Positions 1 to 6,689 of a DNA stretch of 15,217 bases are shown here, piece by piece. The notes under the pieces are model-generated. The model had not been told where the DNA came from and made no database searches. It was given only the letters and a program-made list of their open reading frames with translations. Source of the DNA: Nitrospira sp. UBA2083 (GTDB lineage: Bacteria; Nitrospirota; Nitrospiria; Nitrospirales; Nitrospiraceae); assembly GCA_002331625.1 (NCBI GenBank), contig DCZN01000109.1:26851-42067 (forward strand), in the 5' to 3' direction. The stretch's first letter is position 1, and each line of letters starts with the position of its first letter. A program made the position numbers and the translations under genes.

Positions 1-1170
1 ACCTGATATCTGGGCACGAGCCACTTCTTCAAACTTTGCTCGTCCAATCAGTGGATCTCGATACCGTTCGCGTGCGCTTTTCTCATCCAGACCGATACTG
101 GCCATTTCCGGGATCGTATAGAGCCCCAGTGGAATCGTGGAAGCGGCATCACCGACCGGAAGGTCGAGCGCATGGCGGACCGCCCGCCGACCTTCTTCCA
201 TCGCCTTCGATGCCAAGGCTGGTCCACTCACCATATCACCGACGGCGTAGATATGGGGCACACCGGTCTGGCAGTACTGATTCACGGGGATGACACCTTT
301 GTCCGATACTGTGATGCCTGCAGCGGGGAGATTCAAGTCTTCGACGTTCGCTTGTCGTCCCTGAGCAACCAGCATCTTTTCACTGTTGATGGTGGTGCCA
401 TCGCTCAGTTTTGTGACCACATGCGCGATGTTGTTCCAGTGAACTTCCGTAACGGTTCGCCCCCCGAGGTAGCGTCCGTTGCGTTCCTCAAAGCCTTGCA
501 CGAACTGTTGGGCCAGTTCCCGATCCATGAACTGGAGGGGATACTCCCCGCGGTCGATTAAGGTGACCTCCACTCCCAGTAACGCGAAGATGGAGGCATA
601 TTCGCAACCGATCACACCGCCTCCAAGCACGGTCAGCGATTGTGGGAGGTAGATCATGGACAGGAGTGAATCGCTGTCAAGAATATGCTCGTGGTCCACC
701 GGGATATCTTTCGGATTGCGAGGGCGGGACCCCGTCGCGATGACGATCGTGCCGGCGGTGAATTGTTGGCGTGCTCCATCGACGGTTTGCATGTCAATGA
801 CGTGTTCGTTCAGAAATCGTGCCCGGCCGTGGAGCAGCGAGATGCCATTCCGCCGGAGCTGTTTGCTCATGAAGGAGTCATGCGCCTGGACGACATCCTC
901 CAATCGACCCAAGAGCGTGGAGATATGTGTGTCCGGTTTAAGACTGAACTGGAACGCTTCACCCGCTCGTTTGAGGCGATCGAGATGGAGGGCGCTTTCT
1001 CGCAACGTTTTGCTCGGGATCGTTCCACGATAGACACAGCTGCCACCGATGCCTCGTTCCCGCTCAATCAGCGCGACACGTTTCCCGGCTTTGGCACCCT
1101 GGACCGCCGCTTTCTGTCCAGCAGGGCCGGCTCCGATGACGATGATATCGAAAGCAGTTGGTGTGCTCAT
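1..1170 (-). CDS. sthA: Soluble pyridine nucleotide transhydrogenase, SthA type (3' end outside window)
   Basis: Flavoprotein of the disulfide-reductase fold. SthA enzymes move hydride between NADPH and NAD+ in the cytoplasm. I translated 390 residues by hand. The FAD dinucleotide motif GAGPAG is at 13-18 and Glu36 ends the second strand. The active-site segment reads GGSCVYRGTIPSK (42-54), with Cys45 but Thr50 where dihydrolipoamide dehydrogenase and glutathione reductase have the second redox Cys. This C....T pattern is the hallmark of SthA. A DSDSLL segment, the NAD motif GGGVIGCEYASIF (183-195), YAVGD (308-312) and a RAKFEEVARAQI segment near the edge also match SthA. About 75 C-terminal residues (dimer interface) lie beyond position 1. 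The ATG overlaps the upstream HDOD stop as ATGA, so translation is probably coupled; no clear Shine-Dalgarno is present. A different disulfide-oxidoreductase subfamily is possible but less likely. Confidence 0.88.
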   Translation of the reverse strand, partial: MSTPTAFDIIVIGAGPAGQKAAVQGAKAGKRVALIERERGIGGSCVYRGTIPSKTLRESALHLDRLKRAGEAFQFSLKPDTHISTLLGRLEDVVQAHDSFMSKQLRRNGISLLHGRARFLNEHVIDMQTVDGARQQFTAGTIVIATGSRPRNPKDIPVDHEHILDSDSLLSMIYLPQSLTVLGGGVIGCEYASIFALLGVEVTLIDRGEYPLQFMDRELAQQFVQGFEERNGRYLGGRTVTEVHWNNIAHVVTKLSDGTTINSEKMLVAQGRQANVEDLNLPAAGITVSDKGVIPVNQYCQTGVPHIYAVGDMVSGPALASKAMEEGRRAVRHALDLPVGDAASTIPLGLYTIPEMASIGLDEKSARERYRDPLIGRAKFEEVARAQISG

Positions 1171-2030
1171 AGATTAAGGGCATTCACCACGGTCAGCACA
1201 TGATCCTTCTTGCTCAGGAGCTGGTCGATGTCGTTCGGATAGAGATTGAGTTCTGCAAAGACCGGATGGGTGCGAAGTGACTCATCCGGCATGTCCTCCG
1301 GAGTGAGGAGATGCGTTGCGAGTCTGTCGGCGGCACAGGTCAGTAAACACTCCTGACGGAATGTCGTCGCGTGATCATACTCGTCGCAGTACTGGATGGC
1401 CGTTCCCACTTGCTTCGGGAGTCCCCATTTCTCCGCGATGACGGTACCGACGCGGGCGTGGTAGCCGTTGATCCATCCGTGGAGAATCGTTTTTTCAATG
1501 GTAACGCGCTGCGTCTGTGCCAGCGTCGTCGCCGTCTTCAGCACAACGGGCTTCCCGATTTCATGCAAGAGTCCACAGAGATAGGCGCTCTCAACATTGA
1601 CGCGCCTCATGCGGGCCACTTCCTTGGCGAAAGTCCCGCTCGCTAGCGAGTGACGCCACAGTCGCTTTACCTCATCCTCGTGCCCTGGTACCTTGAATGC
1701 GCCGGATTTAAGAGAGGCCGTAAAGGCAATCTCGGACAGCAGGGAGATGCCGAGCATCGCGACTGCATGCTGGAGTGAGACGACCGGGCTACGGGGCATA
1801 TAGGCCGGTGAATTGGCGATTCGCATGACATGCGCCGCCAGTGCTTGATCCTGGTGAATCAAGGATGACAGCTTGGCCGCATCGGCCGAGGGATCCGACG
1901 CCAAGGCCATGACCTGGCTGGCTGCATGTGGAAGTAAAGGAAGCTCTACTTCCCCCGCTTCGATTTTCTGAACCAAGGCCTGTTCCAGTTTCTCGACAGG
2001 GGTAGTGGCCGATCCGGTTTCAGCAGCCAT
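1167..2030 (-). CDS. HDOD domain signalling protein
   Basis: 287-residue cytoplasmic protein with one HDOD domain (about 28-225). HDOD domains are HD-phosphohydrolase relatives that have lost the metal-binding residues and act in regulation and signalling. Visible signs are the start LPLLPHAASQVMAL, the SLIHQDQALAAHVMRIANSP helix region (56-75), LQHAVAMLGISLL (87-99), and GLLHEIGK (153-160) where a true HD phosphohydrolase would have HD. No receiver, GGDEF or kinase domain is attached, so it is a stand-alone HDOD protein. The start is supported by GAGGAG ten bases before the ATG. Its stop overlaps the sthA start, suggesting one transcript. A GTGACC/GGTCAC dyad lies 22-38 bases upstream of the start codon. 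The partner or signal cannot be told from sequence. Confidence 0.85.
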   Translation of the reverse strand: MAAETGSATTPVEKLEQALVQKIEAGEVELPLLPHAASQVMALASDPSADAAKLSSLIHQDQALAAHVMRIANSPAYMPRSPVVSLQHAVAMLGISLLSEIAFTASLKSGAFKVPGHEDEVKRLWRHSLASGTFAKEVARMRRVNVESAYLCGLLHEIGKPVVLKTATTLAQTQRVTIEKTILHGWINGYHARVGTVIAEKWGLPKQVGTAIQYCDEYDHATTFRQECLLTCAADRLATHLLTPEDMPDESLRTHPVFAELNLYPNDIDQLLSKKDHVLTVVNALNL

Positions 2031-2051
2031 AAGGAATATGCTCCTCGAAGA

Positions 2052-2068
2052 GTGACCATGACGGTCAC
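2052..2068. promoter_or_regulatory. Inverted repeat GTGACC-N5-GGTCAC
   Basis: A perfect six-base dyad with a five-base centre lies between the divergent HDOD and coiled-coil genes, just upstream of the HDOD Shine-Dalgarno. It could be an operator or a short leader hairpin for the HDOD-sthA transcript. A related GTGAC/GTCAC dyad lies 44 bases further right. The dyad is seen directly; the regulatory role is inference. Confidence 0.4.
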
Positions 2069-2111
2069 GACCTTCCTTTCTCGGCTGGTTTCCGGTGAAA
2101 GTTTAGCGGGC

Positions 2112-2140
2112 GTGACTTTGAGGTGGTCACAGACTATACT
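2112..2140 (+). promoter_or_regulatory. Candidate sigma-70 promoter of the coiled-coil gene, overlapping a GTGAC dyad
   Basis: A -35-like GTGACT (2112-2117) and a -10 TATACT (2135-2140) are separated by 17 bases. This places the transcription start near 2147, just before the Shine-Dalgarno of the gene starting at 2163. That position argues against the longer reading that begins at 2052. The -35 box lies within a GTGAC-N9-GTCAC dyad (2112-2130) resembling the one at 2052-2068, so a repressor could act here. Confidence 0.45.
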
Positions 2141-2162
2141 TCGCGGGCTCTATGAGGGCGGT

Positions 2163-2600
2163 ATGAGACGTAGTCGAGTCTTGCCAGGTATTGTCTGTGT
2201 CGTGGTGGTCGGGACCATGCCCGCCTGGGGGAAGGTTGCCGACGCCACGGCGAGTGCTGAAAAGGTGGTGAAGGAGGCCCAAGAAACGATCGAGGCTACG
2301 AAACAATACACGGTTGAGCAGAAGCAGGCCTTCGAGCGGAAGACCCAGGAGGAATTAACGACGCTTCAGCGACAAATTGTCGAACTTCGGGAAAAGGTCA
2401 CGCACGCTTCCGAGTCCACACGAACAGAGCTTCAACAGTCGATCAAGGAATTGGAGAAGAAGAAGGATGGAGTCAGGAAAAAGGTGGAGGAGTTGAAGGG
2501 GGCGACGGATGCCAAGTGGCATGAGGTGCGCGAAGGAATGAACACGGCCTTAAACGAACTCAAACAGTCATACCGAAACGTGCTGTCTCATATCCCGTAG
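2163..2600 (+). CDS. Small exported coiled-coil protein, function unknown
   Basis: 145 residues from the ATG at 2163. The N-terminus MRRSRVLPGIVCVVVVGTMP is a positively charged start plus hydrophobic stretch ending near AWG, a likely Sec signal peptide. The rest is almost all helix-forming Glu, Lys, Gln, Ala and Thr with heptad-like hydrophobic spacing (from about residue 30 to 135), predicting a long coiled coil in the periplasm or cell envelope. I do not recognise a named family; it has the look of apolipoprotein/LEA-like or envelope-spacer helices. An in-frame ATG at 2052 gives 37 extra residues, but this start is rejected: the signal peptide would be internal, and GAGGGCGGT sits directly before 2163 behind a candidate promoter. 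The gene is divergent from the HDOD gene and followed 35 bases later by the cupin gene, possibly on the same transcript. Confidence 0.65.
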   Translation: MRRSRVLPGIVCVVVVGTMPAWGKVADATASAEKVVKEAQETIEATKQYTVEQKQAFERKTQEELTTLQRQIVELREKVTHASESTRTELQQSIKELEKKKDGVRKKVEELKGATDAKWHEVREGMNTALNELKQSYRNVLSHIP

Positions 2601-2635
2601 CAACCTGCTCTTTCTTTCGGCGCCGAGGAGTATTC

Positions 2636-2959
2636 ATGATGAAGGTGGTGACACTCGCAGACTTCCACCAGTTCAGCAACGAGAAGATGAAGAAGAACAA
2701 CCTGTTCCAAACAGAACGATTCTTTTGCGATGTGTATTGTTTTGAGCCGGGGCAAGAACAGAAGGGCCATGTGCATGGCCATCAGGACAAGGTCTATATT
2801 GTCTTAGAGGGCCAAGGGACGTTTCAAGTCGGCGCGGACCGGCGGGTCCTTGAGGCAGGGCAGGGAACCATGGCCTCAGCCGGGGACGAACATGGGGTGT
2901 TGAACCACACAGCCCATCGACTCAAAGTCTTGGTCTTTGTCGCCCCCAATCCAGCCTAA
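2636..2959 (+). CDS. Small single-domain cupin protein
   Basis: 107 residues forming one cupin barrel. Motif 1 fits G-x5-HxH at G39, H45 and H47, with an extra H49. The usual metal-binding Glu position is occupied by Lys52 (Asp51 is adjacent), followed by YIVLEG. Motif 2 fits well: G75, G83, H86 and N90. Such small cupins may bind a metal and serve as enzymes, sugar or small-molecule sensors, or have no known role; the substrate cannot be assigned. GAGGAG lies five bases before the ATG at 2636 and eight before an adjacent ATG at 2639, so either could be used. There is no signal peptide, so it is cytoplasmic. It follows the coiled-coil gene on the same strand and ends before a strong palindrome. 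Confidence 0.8.
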   Translation: MMKVVTLADFHQFSNEKMKKNNLFQTERFFCDVYCFEPGQEQKGHVHGHQDKVYIVLEGQGTFQVGADRRVLEAGQGTMASAGDEHGVLNHTAHRLKVLVFVAPNPA

Positions 2960-2978
2960 ATTCTCAGGCACTAAATGA

Positions 2979-3010
2979 ATAAGGGGGTGGGCATATGCCC
3001 ACCCCCTTAT
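2979..3010. terminator. Perfect 32-bp palindrome, probable bidirectional terminator
   Basis: ATAAGGGGGTGGGCAT is followed immediately by its exact reverse complement. It lies between the ends of the convergent cupin (+) and cytochrome c (-) genes, the place expected for a shared terminator. The GC-rich stem is flanked by A/T pairs; only weak T-rich sequence follows on the minus strand and none on the plus strand. A second weaker hairpin (ATCGTCC pairing with GGAACGAT, 3020-3042) lies between it and the cytochrome stop. Confidence 0.65.
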
Positions 3011-3053
3011 CGAAAGACCATCGTCCTGTTAGAGAGGAACGATCAGAGGATTT

Positions 3054-3515
3054 TCATGGCTTGTAATCTGAGTGGTCTGACGGCTTACCATCGTGCGAGA
3101 ACATGTGTTGATAGGCGATGACTTGCCAGATTTGCTGTTCCGACAAGAGCCCCTTCCATGCCTTCATTTTCGTCTTTGGAACACCTTCCGAGACACGCCA
3201 GAACCAGTAGCTGTCTGAGTATCGCGTCGTATTCTTTGGGTCTCGGAGGTCCCGTGCCCCCTTCTTGACCGGCTTGCCGTCCTTGCCGTGGCAGCTGGCG
3301 CAGTTAATGTCGGTATTGACCTCGCCTCGATAAATCTTTCCACCTTCTTCGATGGCTTTAGGATCGGTCCATCCGCCCGCGGGCATGTGTTTGCTTGTAT
3401 AATCGGCCGGAACCGGGGCGAGGGGCGTGAGATCTTCGGCGGAGGCCATGCCTCCTGAAAGGATCAGGGCACACCCCATTACCAGCACTGAGACACTTAC
3501 TTTCCTACTCGTCAT
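3054..3515 (-). CDS. Periplasmic monohaem cytochrome c (class I)
   Basis: 153 residues. A signal peptide (1-26, ending ASA before EDLT) sends it to the periplasm. One haem-attachment motif CASCH is at 72-76, and the sixth ligand is probably Met117 in KTKMKAW. The C-terminal helix LSEQQIWQVIAYQH is typical of small cytochrome c domains fused to or serving respiratory complexes. It should carry one electron between membrane complexes; in a nitrite-oxidising bacterium it is a candidate shuttle from nitrite oxidoreductase to the terminal oxidase, but that is inference. A perfect TAGGAGG lies before the ATG, suggesting high expression. A candidate extended -10 promoter is about 90 bases upstream. 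The C-terminal tail is rich in His, Asp and Ser. It stands alone, downstream of the transketolase and convergent with the cupin. Confidence 0.9.
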   Translation of the reverse strand: MTSRKVSVSVLVMGCALILSGGMASAEDLTPLAPVPADYTSKHMPAGGWTDPKAIEEGGKIYRGEVNTDINCASCHGKDGKPVKKGARDLRDPKNTTRYSDSYWFWRVSEGVPKTKMKAWKGLLSEQQIWQVIAYQHMFSHDGKPSDHSDYKP

Positions 3516-3602
3516 TCGCGCCTCCTATTTAGTAGTGAGTGATCTACCGGTCTTGTGAATAGACGGCATTCGGCGTTGCCAACACGGCATCAAATCGTAG
3601 GA

Positions 3603-3611
3603 ACTATACCA
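3603..3611 (-). promoter_or_regulatory. Candidate extended -10 promoter of the cytochrome c gene
   Basis: On the minus strand TGGTATAGT forms a TGN extended -10 plus a near-consensus TATAGT, about 88 bases before the cytochrome start. The -35 region is AT-rich (ATTTTA at 17-bp spacing) and weak. An eight-base inverted repeat (3567-3574 with 3640-3647) flanks the site. The rest of the 3516-3802 gap shows only small hairpins. Confidence 0.4.
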
Positions 3612-3671
3612 TACTTTTTGACGGATAAAATGAAAACCTGCCGAATGGTGCACGTGCAATCGGTCTAACTT

Positions 3672-3695
3672 CATGGATACCGAAGTATCATCATG
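3672..3695 (-). other. Hairpin with cUUCGg tetraloop
   Basis: On the minus strand GATAC-TTCG-GTATC forms a stem closed by the stable C(UUCG)G tetraloop, extended by CATG pairs across a two-base bulge. It lies about 110 bases downstream of the transketolase stop and upstream of the cytochrome promoter. No T-run follows, so it may be a 3'-end stabiliser or weak terminator rather than a classical terminator. Confidence 0.4.
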
Positions 3696-3781
3696 GAAAC
3701 AGGAGCCTTCGATCACCGCGTTATGGTTGAGTGATCACGCGGCTGAGGTTCCTGATCTAGTTGCCTGTGTTTGCCAACGTC

Positions 3782-3798
3782 TCACTCGAGTCGAGTGA
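3782..3798. other. Short inverted repeat just after the transketolase stop
   Basis: TCACTCGA and TCGAGTGA flank a single G, starting five bases after the transketolase stop on the minus strand. A hairpin in the mRNA 3' end is possible, but there is no T-tract, so terminator function is doubtful. Confidence 0.3.
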
Positions 3799-3802
3799 CT
3801 GC

Positions 3803-5668
3803 TCACTTGATGATCTGCTTGGCGGCATCGACAATCGACCTGACTCCGATTCCATAATGGTCTACGAGTTCTTCAGGCTTGCCGCTATGTGGAATTTCTC
3901 GCACGGCGAGTTTGTGGACCTTCATGCCCTCAGTAGCCACCGCGCTGAGGACGGCATCCCCGAGACCTCCGTGCGCGTAGTGGTCTTCTACCGTGAGGAG
4001 TCGTCGTTGTGTCGCATTGGCACTATCCAACAATGTGCTGCGGTCGATGGGAGCGATACTGTAGAGGTCGATCACCCGAACGGCGATGCCGGCGGATTTT
4101 AATTGGTCATGGGCTTTGAGGGCTTCGAATACCGTCACTCCTGCCGCGACAATGGTGAGCACATCCGATGGGCTCTGCCGTACGACTTTGCTGCCGCCGA
4201 TGTGGAATGGCTCTTCCGGCCCATAGATCACCGGGCTCTTTGGTCTCCCCGCACGTACATAGACCATTCCTTTGTGTTGCGCAGCTGCTTCGATCAGCCG
4301 ATAGGTCGAATTGCCGTCGGAGGGATAGAGCACCGTGACATTTGGTTGTGCGGCCATCATGGCGATGTCTTCTAACCCCATTTGCGATGGGCCGTCTTCA
4401 CCGATGCTCACACCCACGTGAGTGCCGACGAGTTTAATATTGGACCCGCTGACAGCAGCCATGCGGATGAAATCATAGGCGCGGCTTAAAAAGCAGGCGA
4501 ACGTGGCCGCAAAAGGGATCTTACCGCAGGCCGCCAGACCGGCAGCCGTACCCACCATGTTTTGCTCCGCGATAAAATTCTCGAAGAATCGATGGGGAAA
4601 CTTCTTGCCGAACTTGTCGGTGTATGTCGAGTTCTTGACGTCTGCATCGAGGGCGACGGTTAAGGGGTTAACGGACCCCAGGGTTTCCAGCGCAGCACCG
4701 AAGGCTTCACGTGTTGCGACGGAGTCGCCGATTTTGTAAGGCGGAGGCGGCATGGTACCGATCGTTGCTGGTGTCGTGCTGGGCGCTATTGGCCTGGTGA
4801 TCTGAACCGTGGCACCGTTTGGGCTCAATTGTTTCGTGAGCTCGTCGATCGCCTTCTGTGTTTCTTCGCCTTTCTTCAGCGGTTTGCCGTGCCAGTCTGC
4901 TTTATTTTCAATAAACGAGATGCCCTTGCCTTTGAACGTTCTAGCCAACAACACGGTCGGTCGCCCTTTCGTCTGGGTCGCCTCATGGAATGCCTTGAGG
5001 ATTGCCGTGATATCGTGGCCGTCGACGACAATGGCATGCCAGCCGAAACCGGCCCAGCGGGAACGGTAGGCGTCCATATCATGCTGCAGCATCGTGGGGT
5101 CGCTTTGCCCCAATCGATTGATGTCGACGATGGCACACAGATTATCCAACCCGTATTGACGACCAATTTCTGCGGCTTCCCAGACGGAGCCCTCGACCGA
5201 CTCGCCATCACCCATCAAGACGTAGGTTCGATAATCGAGTTTATCGACAAACTTTGCATTCAACGCGATGCCAATCCCGACGGGAAGGCCTTGACCCAAT
5301 GAGCCGGTGGCCATATCGACAAACGGCAAACGTGGAGTGGGGTGTCCTTCAAGGTCAGACGTTAAGGTGCGCAATTTTAAGAGATCGCCGGATGGAAAGA
5401 GGCCTGCTTCTGCCCATGCCGCATACAAGAGCGGTGCGGCATGTCCTTTGGACAAAATGAAGCGGTCGCTGTTAGGGGCCTTAGGATTGTGGGGATCGTA
5501 ACGCATGATCGAAAAAAATAAGGCCGCGACCAGATCGGCTGCGGACGCGCAACTCGATGGATGTCCGCTACCGGCTGCACTGGTGGCCTGGACACTGCTG
5601 ATACGAAGTTGGGTGGCCTTGTTATGTAAGGTAGTGATGAGTTCGGGCGAAGCAACAGAACCGGTCAT
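3803..5668 (-). CDS. tkt: Transketolase, animal-like type
   Basis: 621 residues from the ATG at 5668. It moves two-carbon ketol units between sugar phosphates using thiamine diphosphate and Mg2+, linking the pentose phosphate pathway to glycolysis or to pentose regeneration. Visible sites are His36 (GSGHP), His76 (SKGHAAP), His109 (LEGHP), the diphosphate motif GDGES at 153-157 with VDINR about 28 residues later, and the central-domain AEQN segment carrying the catalytic Glu. All three parts (PP, Pyr, C-terminal) are on one chain. Length and many segments (RLRISSVQAT, MRYDP, DRFILSKGHAAP, LDNL..IVDINRLGQSDP, GVSIGEDGPSQM, RILTVEDHY-like end) resemble animal TKT, not the longer E. coli TktA. 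AAAGGA lies six bases before this ATG; the reading can be extended to a TTG at 5704, but that has no ribosome binding site. A 1-deoxyxylulose-5-phosphate synthase is excluded by these motifs. Confidence 0.93.
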   Translation of the reverse strand: MTGSVASPELITTLHNKATQLRISSVQATSAAGSGHPSSCASAADLVAALFFSIMRYDPHNPKAPNSDRFILSKGHAAPLLYAAWAEAGLFPSGDLLKLRTLTSDLEGHPTPRLPFVDMATGSLGQGLPVGIGIALNAKFVDKLDYRTYVLMGDGESVEGSVWEAAEIGRQYGLDNLCAIVDINRLGQSDPTMLQHDMDAYRSRWAGFGWHAIVVDGHDITAILKAFHEATQTKGRPTVLLARTFKGKGISFIENKADWHGKPLKKGEETQKAIDELTKQLSPNGATVQITRPIAPSTTPATIGTMPPPPYKIGDSVATREAFGAALETLGSVNPLTVALDADVKNSTYTDKFGKKFPHRFFENFIAEQNMVGTAAGLAACGKIPFAATFACFLSRAYDFIRMAAVSGSNIKLVGTHVGVSIGEDGPSQMGLEDIAMMAAQPNVTVLYPSDGNSTYRLIEAAAQHKGMVYVRAGRPKSPVIYGPEEPFHIGGSKVVRQSPSDVLTIVAAGVTVFEALKAHDQLKSAGIAVRVIDLYSIAPIDRSTLLDSANATQRRLLTVEDHYAHGGLGDAVLSAVATEGMKVHKLAVREIPHSGKPEELVDHYGIGVRSIVDAAKQIIK

Positions 5669-5674
5669 GGAGAG

Positions 5675-5680
5675 TCCTTT
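5675..5680 (-). promoter_or_regulatory. Ribosome binding site deciding the transketolase start
   Basis: AAAGGA on the minus strand, six bases before the ATG at 5668. Neither the in-frame ATG at 5683 nor the TTG at 5704 has a comparable site, so 5668 is chosen. Confidence 0.6.
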
Positions 5681-5752
5681 CATCAGTCGCGAGGTGGATG
5701 TCAAACGGCGTCCGTCGCTGATGGCCGTTTCGGATGCCGAAAGATAGGGGTG

Positions 5753-5781
5753 AGGCTAGCAAATCGCTGAAAGGAGGTCAA
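5753..5781 (-). promoter_or_regulatory. Weak candidate promoter of the transketolase
   Basis: On the minus strand TTGACC (-35) and TAGCCT (-10) are 17 bases apart. The -35 is good and the -10 poor. The predicted start is about 80 bases before the transketolase ATG. A small hairpin (TTTCGG-N3-CCGAAA, 5728-5742) lies in the leader. Confidence 0.3.
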
Positions 5782-5786
5782 CAAAG

Positions 5787-5814
5787 AGATCCCCTGGCCT
5801 TAACCAGGGGATCT
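5787..5814 (-). terminator. Terminator of the FnIII lipoprotein gene
   Basis: AGATCCCCTGG and CCAGGGGATCT form a perfect 11-bp stem with a six-base loop, about 32 bases after the lipoprotein stop. On the minus strand it is followed by CTTTGTTG, a short T-rich tail. It separates the lipoprotein gene from the transketolase, which then needs its own promoter. Confidence 0.7.
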
Positions 5815-5845
5815 GATATTGGACTGAACTGAGGGAAAACGTTAC

Positions 5846-6409
5846 TCAGCCTTGAGCAGGAGGAGTTGACACTCGTAACTCATTTGAGCAAGGGCTTTCT
5901 GATTCCTCTCCGTAGGCACTGATTGCAAAGAAATACTGAGTGTTCGGTTCAAGGCCGGAGATGGTTGCTGGCGGAGCCTCAACTGTTTGAGTTTCCTCGT
6001 AGGAGCAGGAACCAGGTATTCCTGGAGATTCTTTCCCATAGTATACGTAATAACCTGTGACGTTAGGGTCAAGCGATGCATCCCAGTTCAATTGGGCGGT
6101 CGAACTGGTGGGAGTGGAGGCAACCGATATTGTCGGATCCTCCTCATCACCAGCACTTGCGGGATTGGACTCAGCTAGCAGAGGGGCTACCTCATCGACG
6201 TCGGGGGGAGGAAGATCCGTGTCCGGGAGGTCCTCTAGTTGAGGCTCATCGACAGGCTCAGAGAGTGAAGAAATAATTGGTGCATCCCCTCCTCCATCTG
6301 CACCACAGCCGGCAAATGGAAGCACGATCAGGCCTAGGAGAATCAGTTTGACTATAGAGCTGGTGAATGTTGGACAGGAAAGGCTGGGCAGCTTCTTTTT
6401 TATCAGCAT
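5846..6409 (-). CDS. Lipoprotein with fibronectin type III domain
   Basis: 187 residues. The N-terminus has KKK, then a hydrophobic stretch and FAGC at 32-35, a slightly atypical lipobox (Phe at -3); Cys35 would be lipid-modified. An acidic, Pro-rich linker (about 40-92: many Asp, Glu, Pro and Ser) leads to one FnIII domain (about 95-183). The domain shows the family's pattern: an LNWD strand, GYYVYYG, SGLEPNTQYFFAISAY and a closing SNELRVST. Cys135 and Cys174 may form a disulfide. FnIII domains bind proteins or sugars on surfaces; the ligand is unknown. GAGGAG is seven bases before the ATG. It has its own sigma-54-like promoter and a terminator, so it is a single-gene unit with conditional expression. 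Confidence 0.85.
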   Translation of the reverse strand: MLIKKKLPSLSCPTFTSSIVKLILLGLIVLPFAGCGADGGGDAPIISSLSEPVDEPQLEDLPDTDLPPPDVDEVAPLLAESNPASAGDEEDPTISVASTPTSSTAQLNWDASLDPNVTGYYVYYGKESPGIPGSCSYEETQTVEAPPATISGLEPNTQYFFAISAYGEESESPCSNELRVSTPPAQG

Positions 6410-6485
6410 GGGGATACTCCTCGATTCGGTGAATTGCTAGGAATACTTACTCACACAGGTACGCTGGTGAAACCGTTCTAGCCTT

Positions 6486-6503
6486 AAGCATATTGTGTGC
6501 CAA
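6486..6503 (-). promoter_or_regulatory. Sigma-54-type (-24/-12) promoter of the FnIII lipoprotein
   Basis: On the minus strand TTGGCACACAATATGCTT matches the RpoN consensus TTGGCACG-N4-TTGCW at all but two positions and keeps the essential GG and GC dinucleotides ten bases apart. The start would be near 6476, giving a leader of about 66 bases. Just upstream (about 6504-6560) is a very AT-rich stretch unlike the rest of the window, suitable for a bending protein such as IHF between promoter and enhancer. No clear enhancer-binding-protein dyad was identified. The remainder of the 6410-6689 gap holds nothing else I can name. Confidence 0.6.
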
Positions 6504-6689
6504 GATTGAAATATGCAAAATTTAATACTATTAATAACTTATATAGATTGTAGGAATTGTGATTGTGCAGGTGTGAAGGGATCAACCTTCAAGTACTACA
6601 AAGACCAGGGTGATGAGGATCCGTAGAGTTGAAGGAAGGTGAGGGCTCTGCGGGTTGTTACTACCATGTTGGAAGGATCTGCGTCAGGA

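Noticed and set aside
1371..1646. Plus-strand frames opposite the HDOD and sthA genes
   Set aside because: The minus strand encodes clear HDOD and SthA motifs; the opposite frames show none.
2052..2162. Longer start for the coiled-coil protein
   Set aside because: It would bury the signal peptide inside the protein and begin upstream of the likely promoter; the ATG at 2163 has a good ribosome binding site.
3525..3716. 63-codon minus-strand reading frame upstream of cytochrome c
   Set aside because: No ribosome binding site or family resemblance; it covers the candidate promoter and hairpins.
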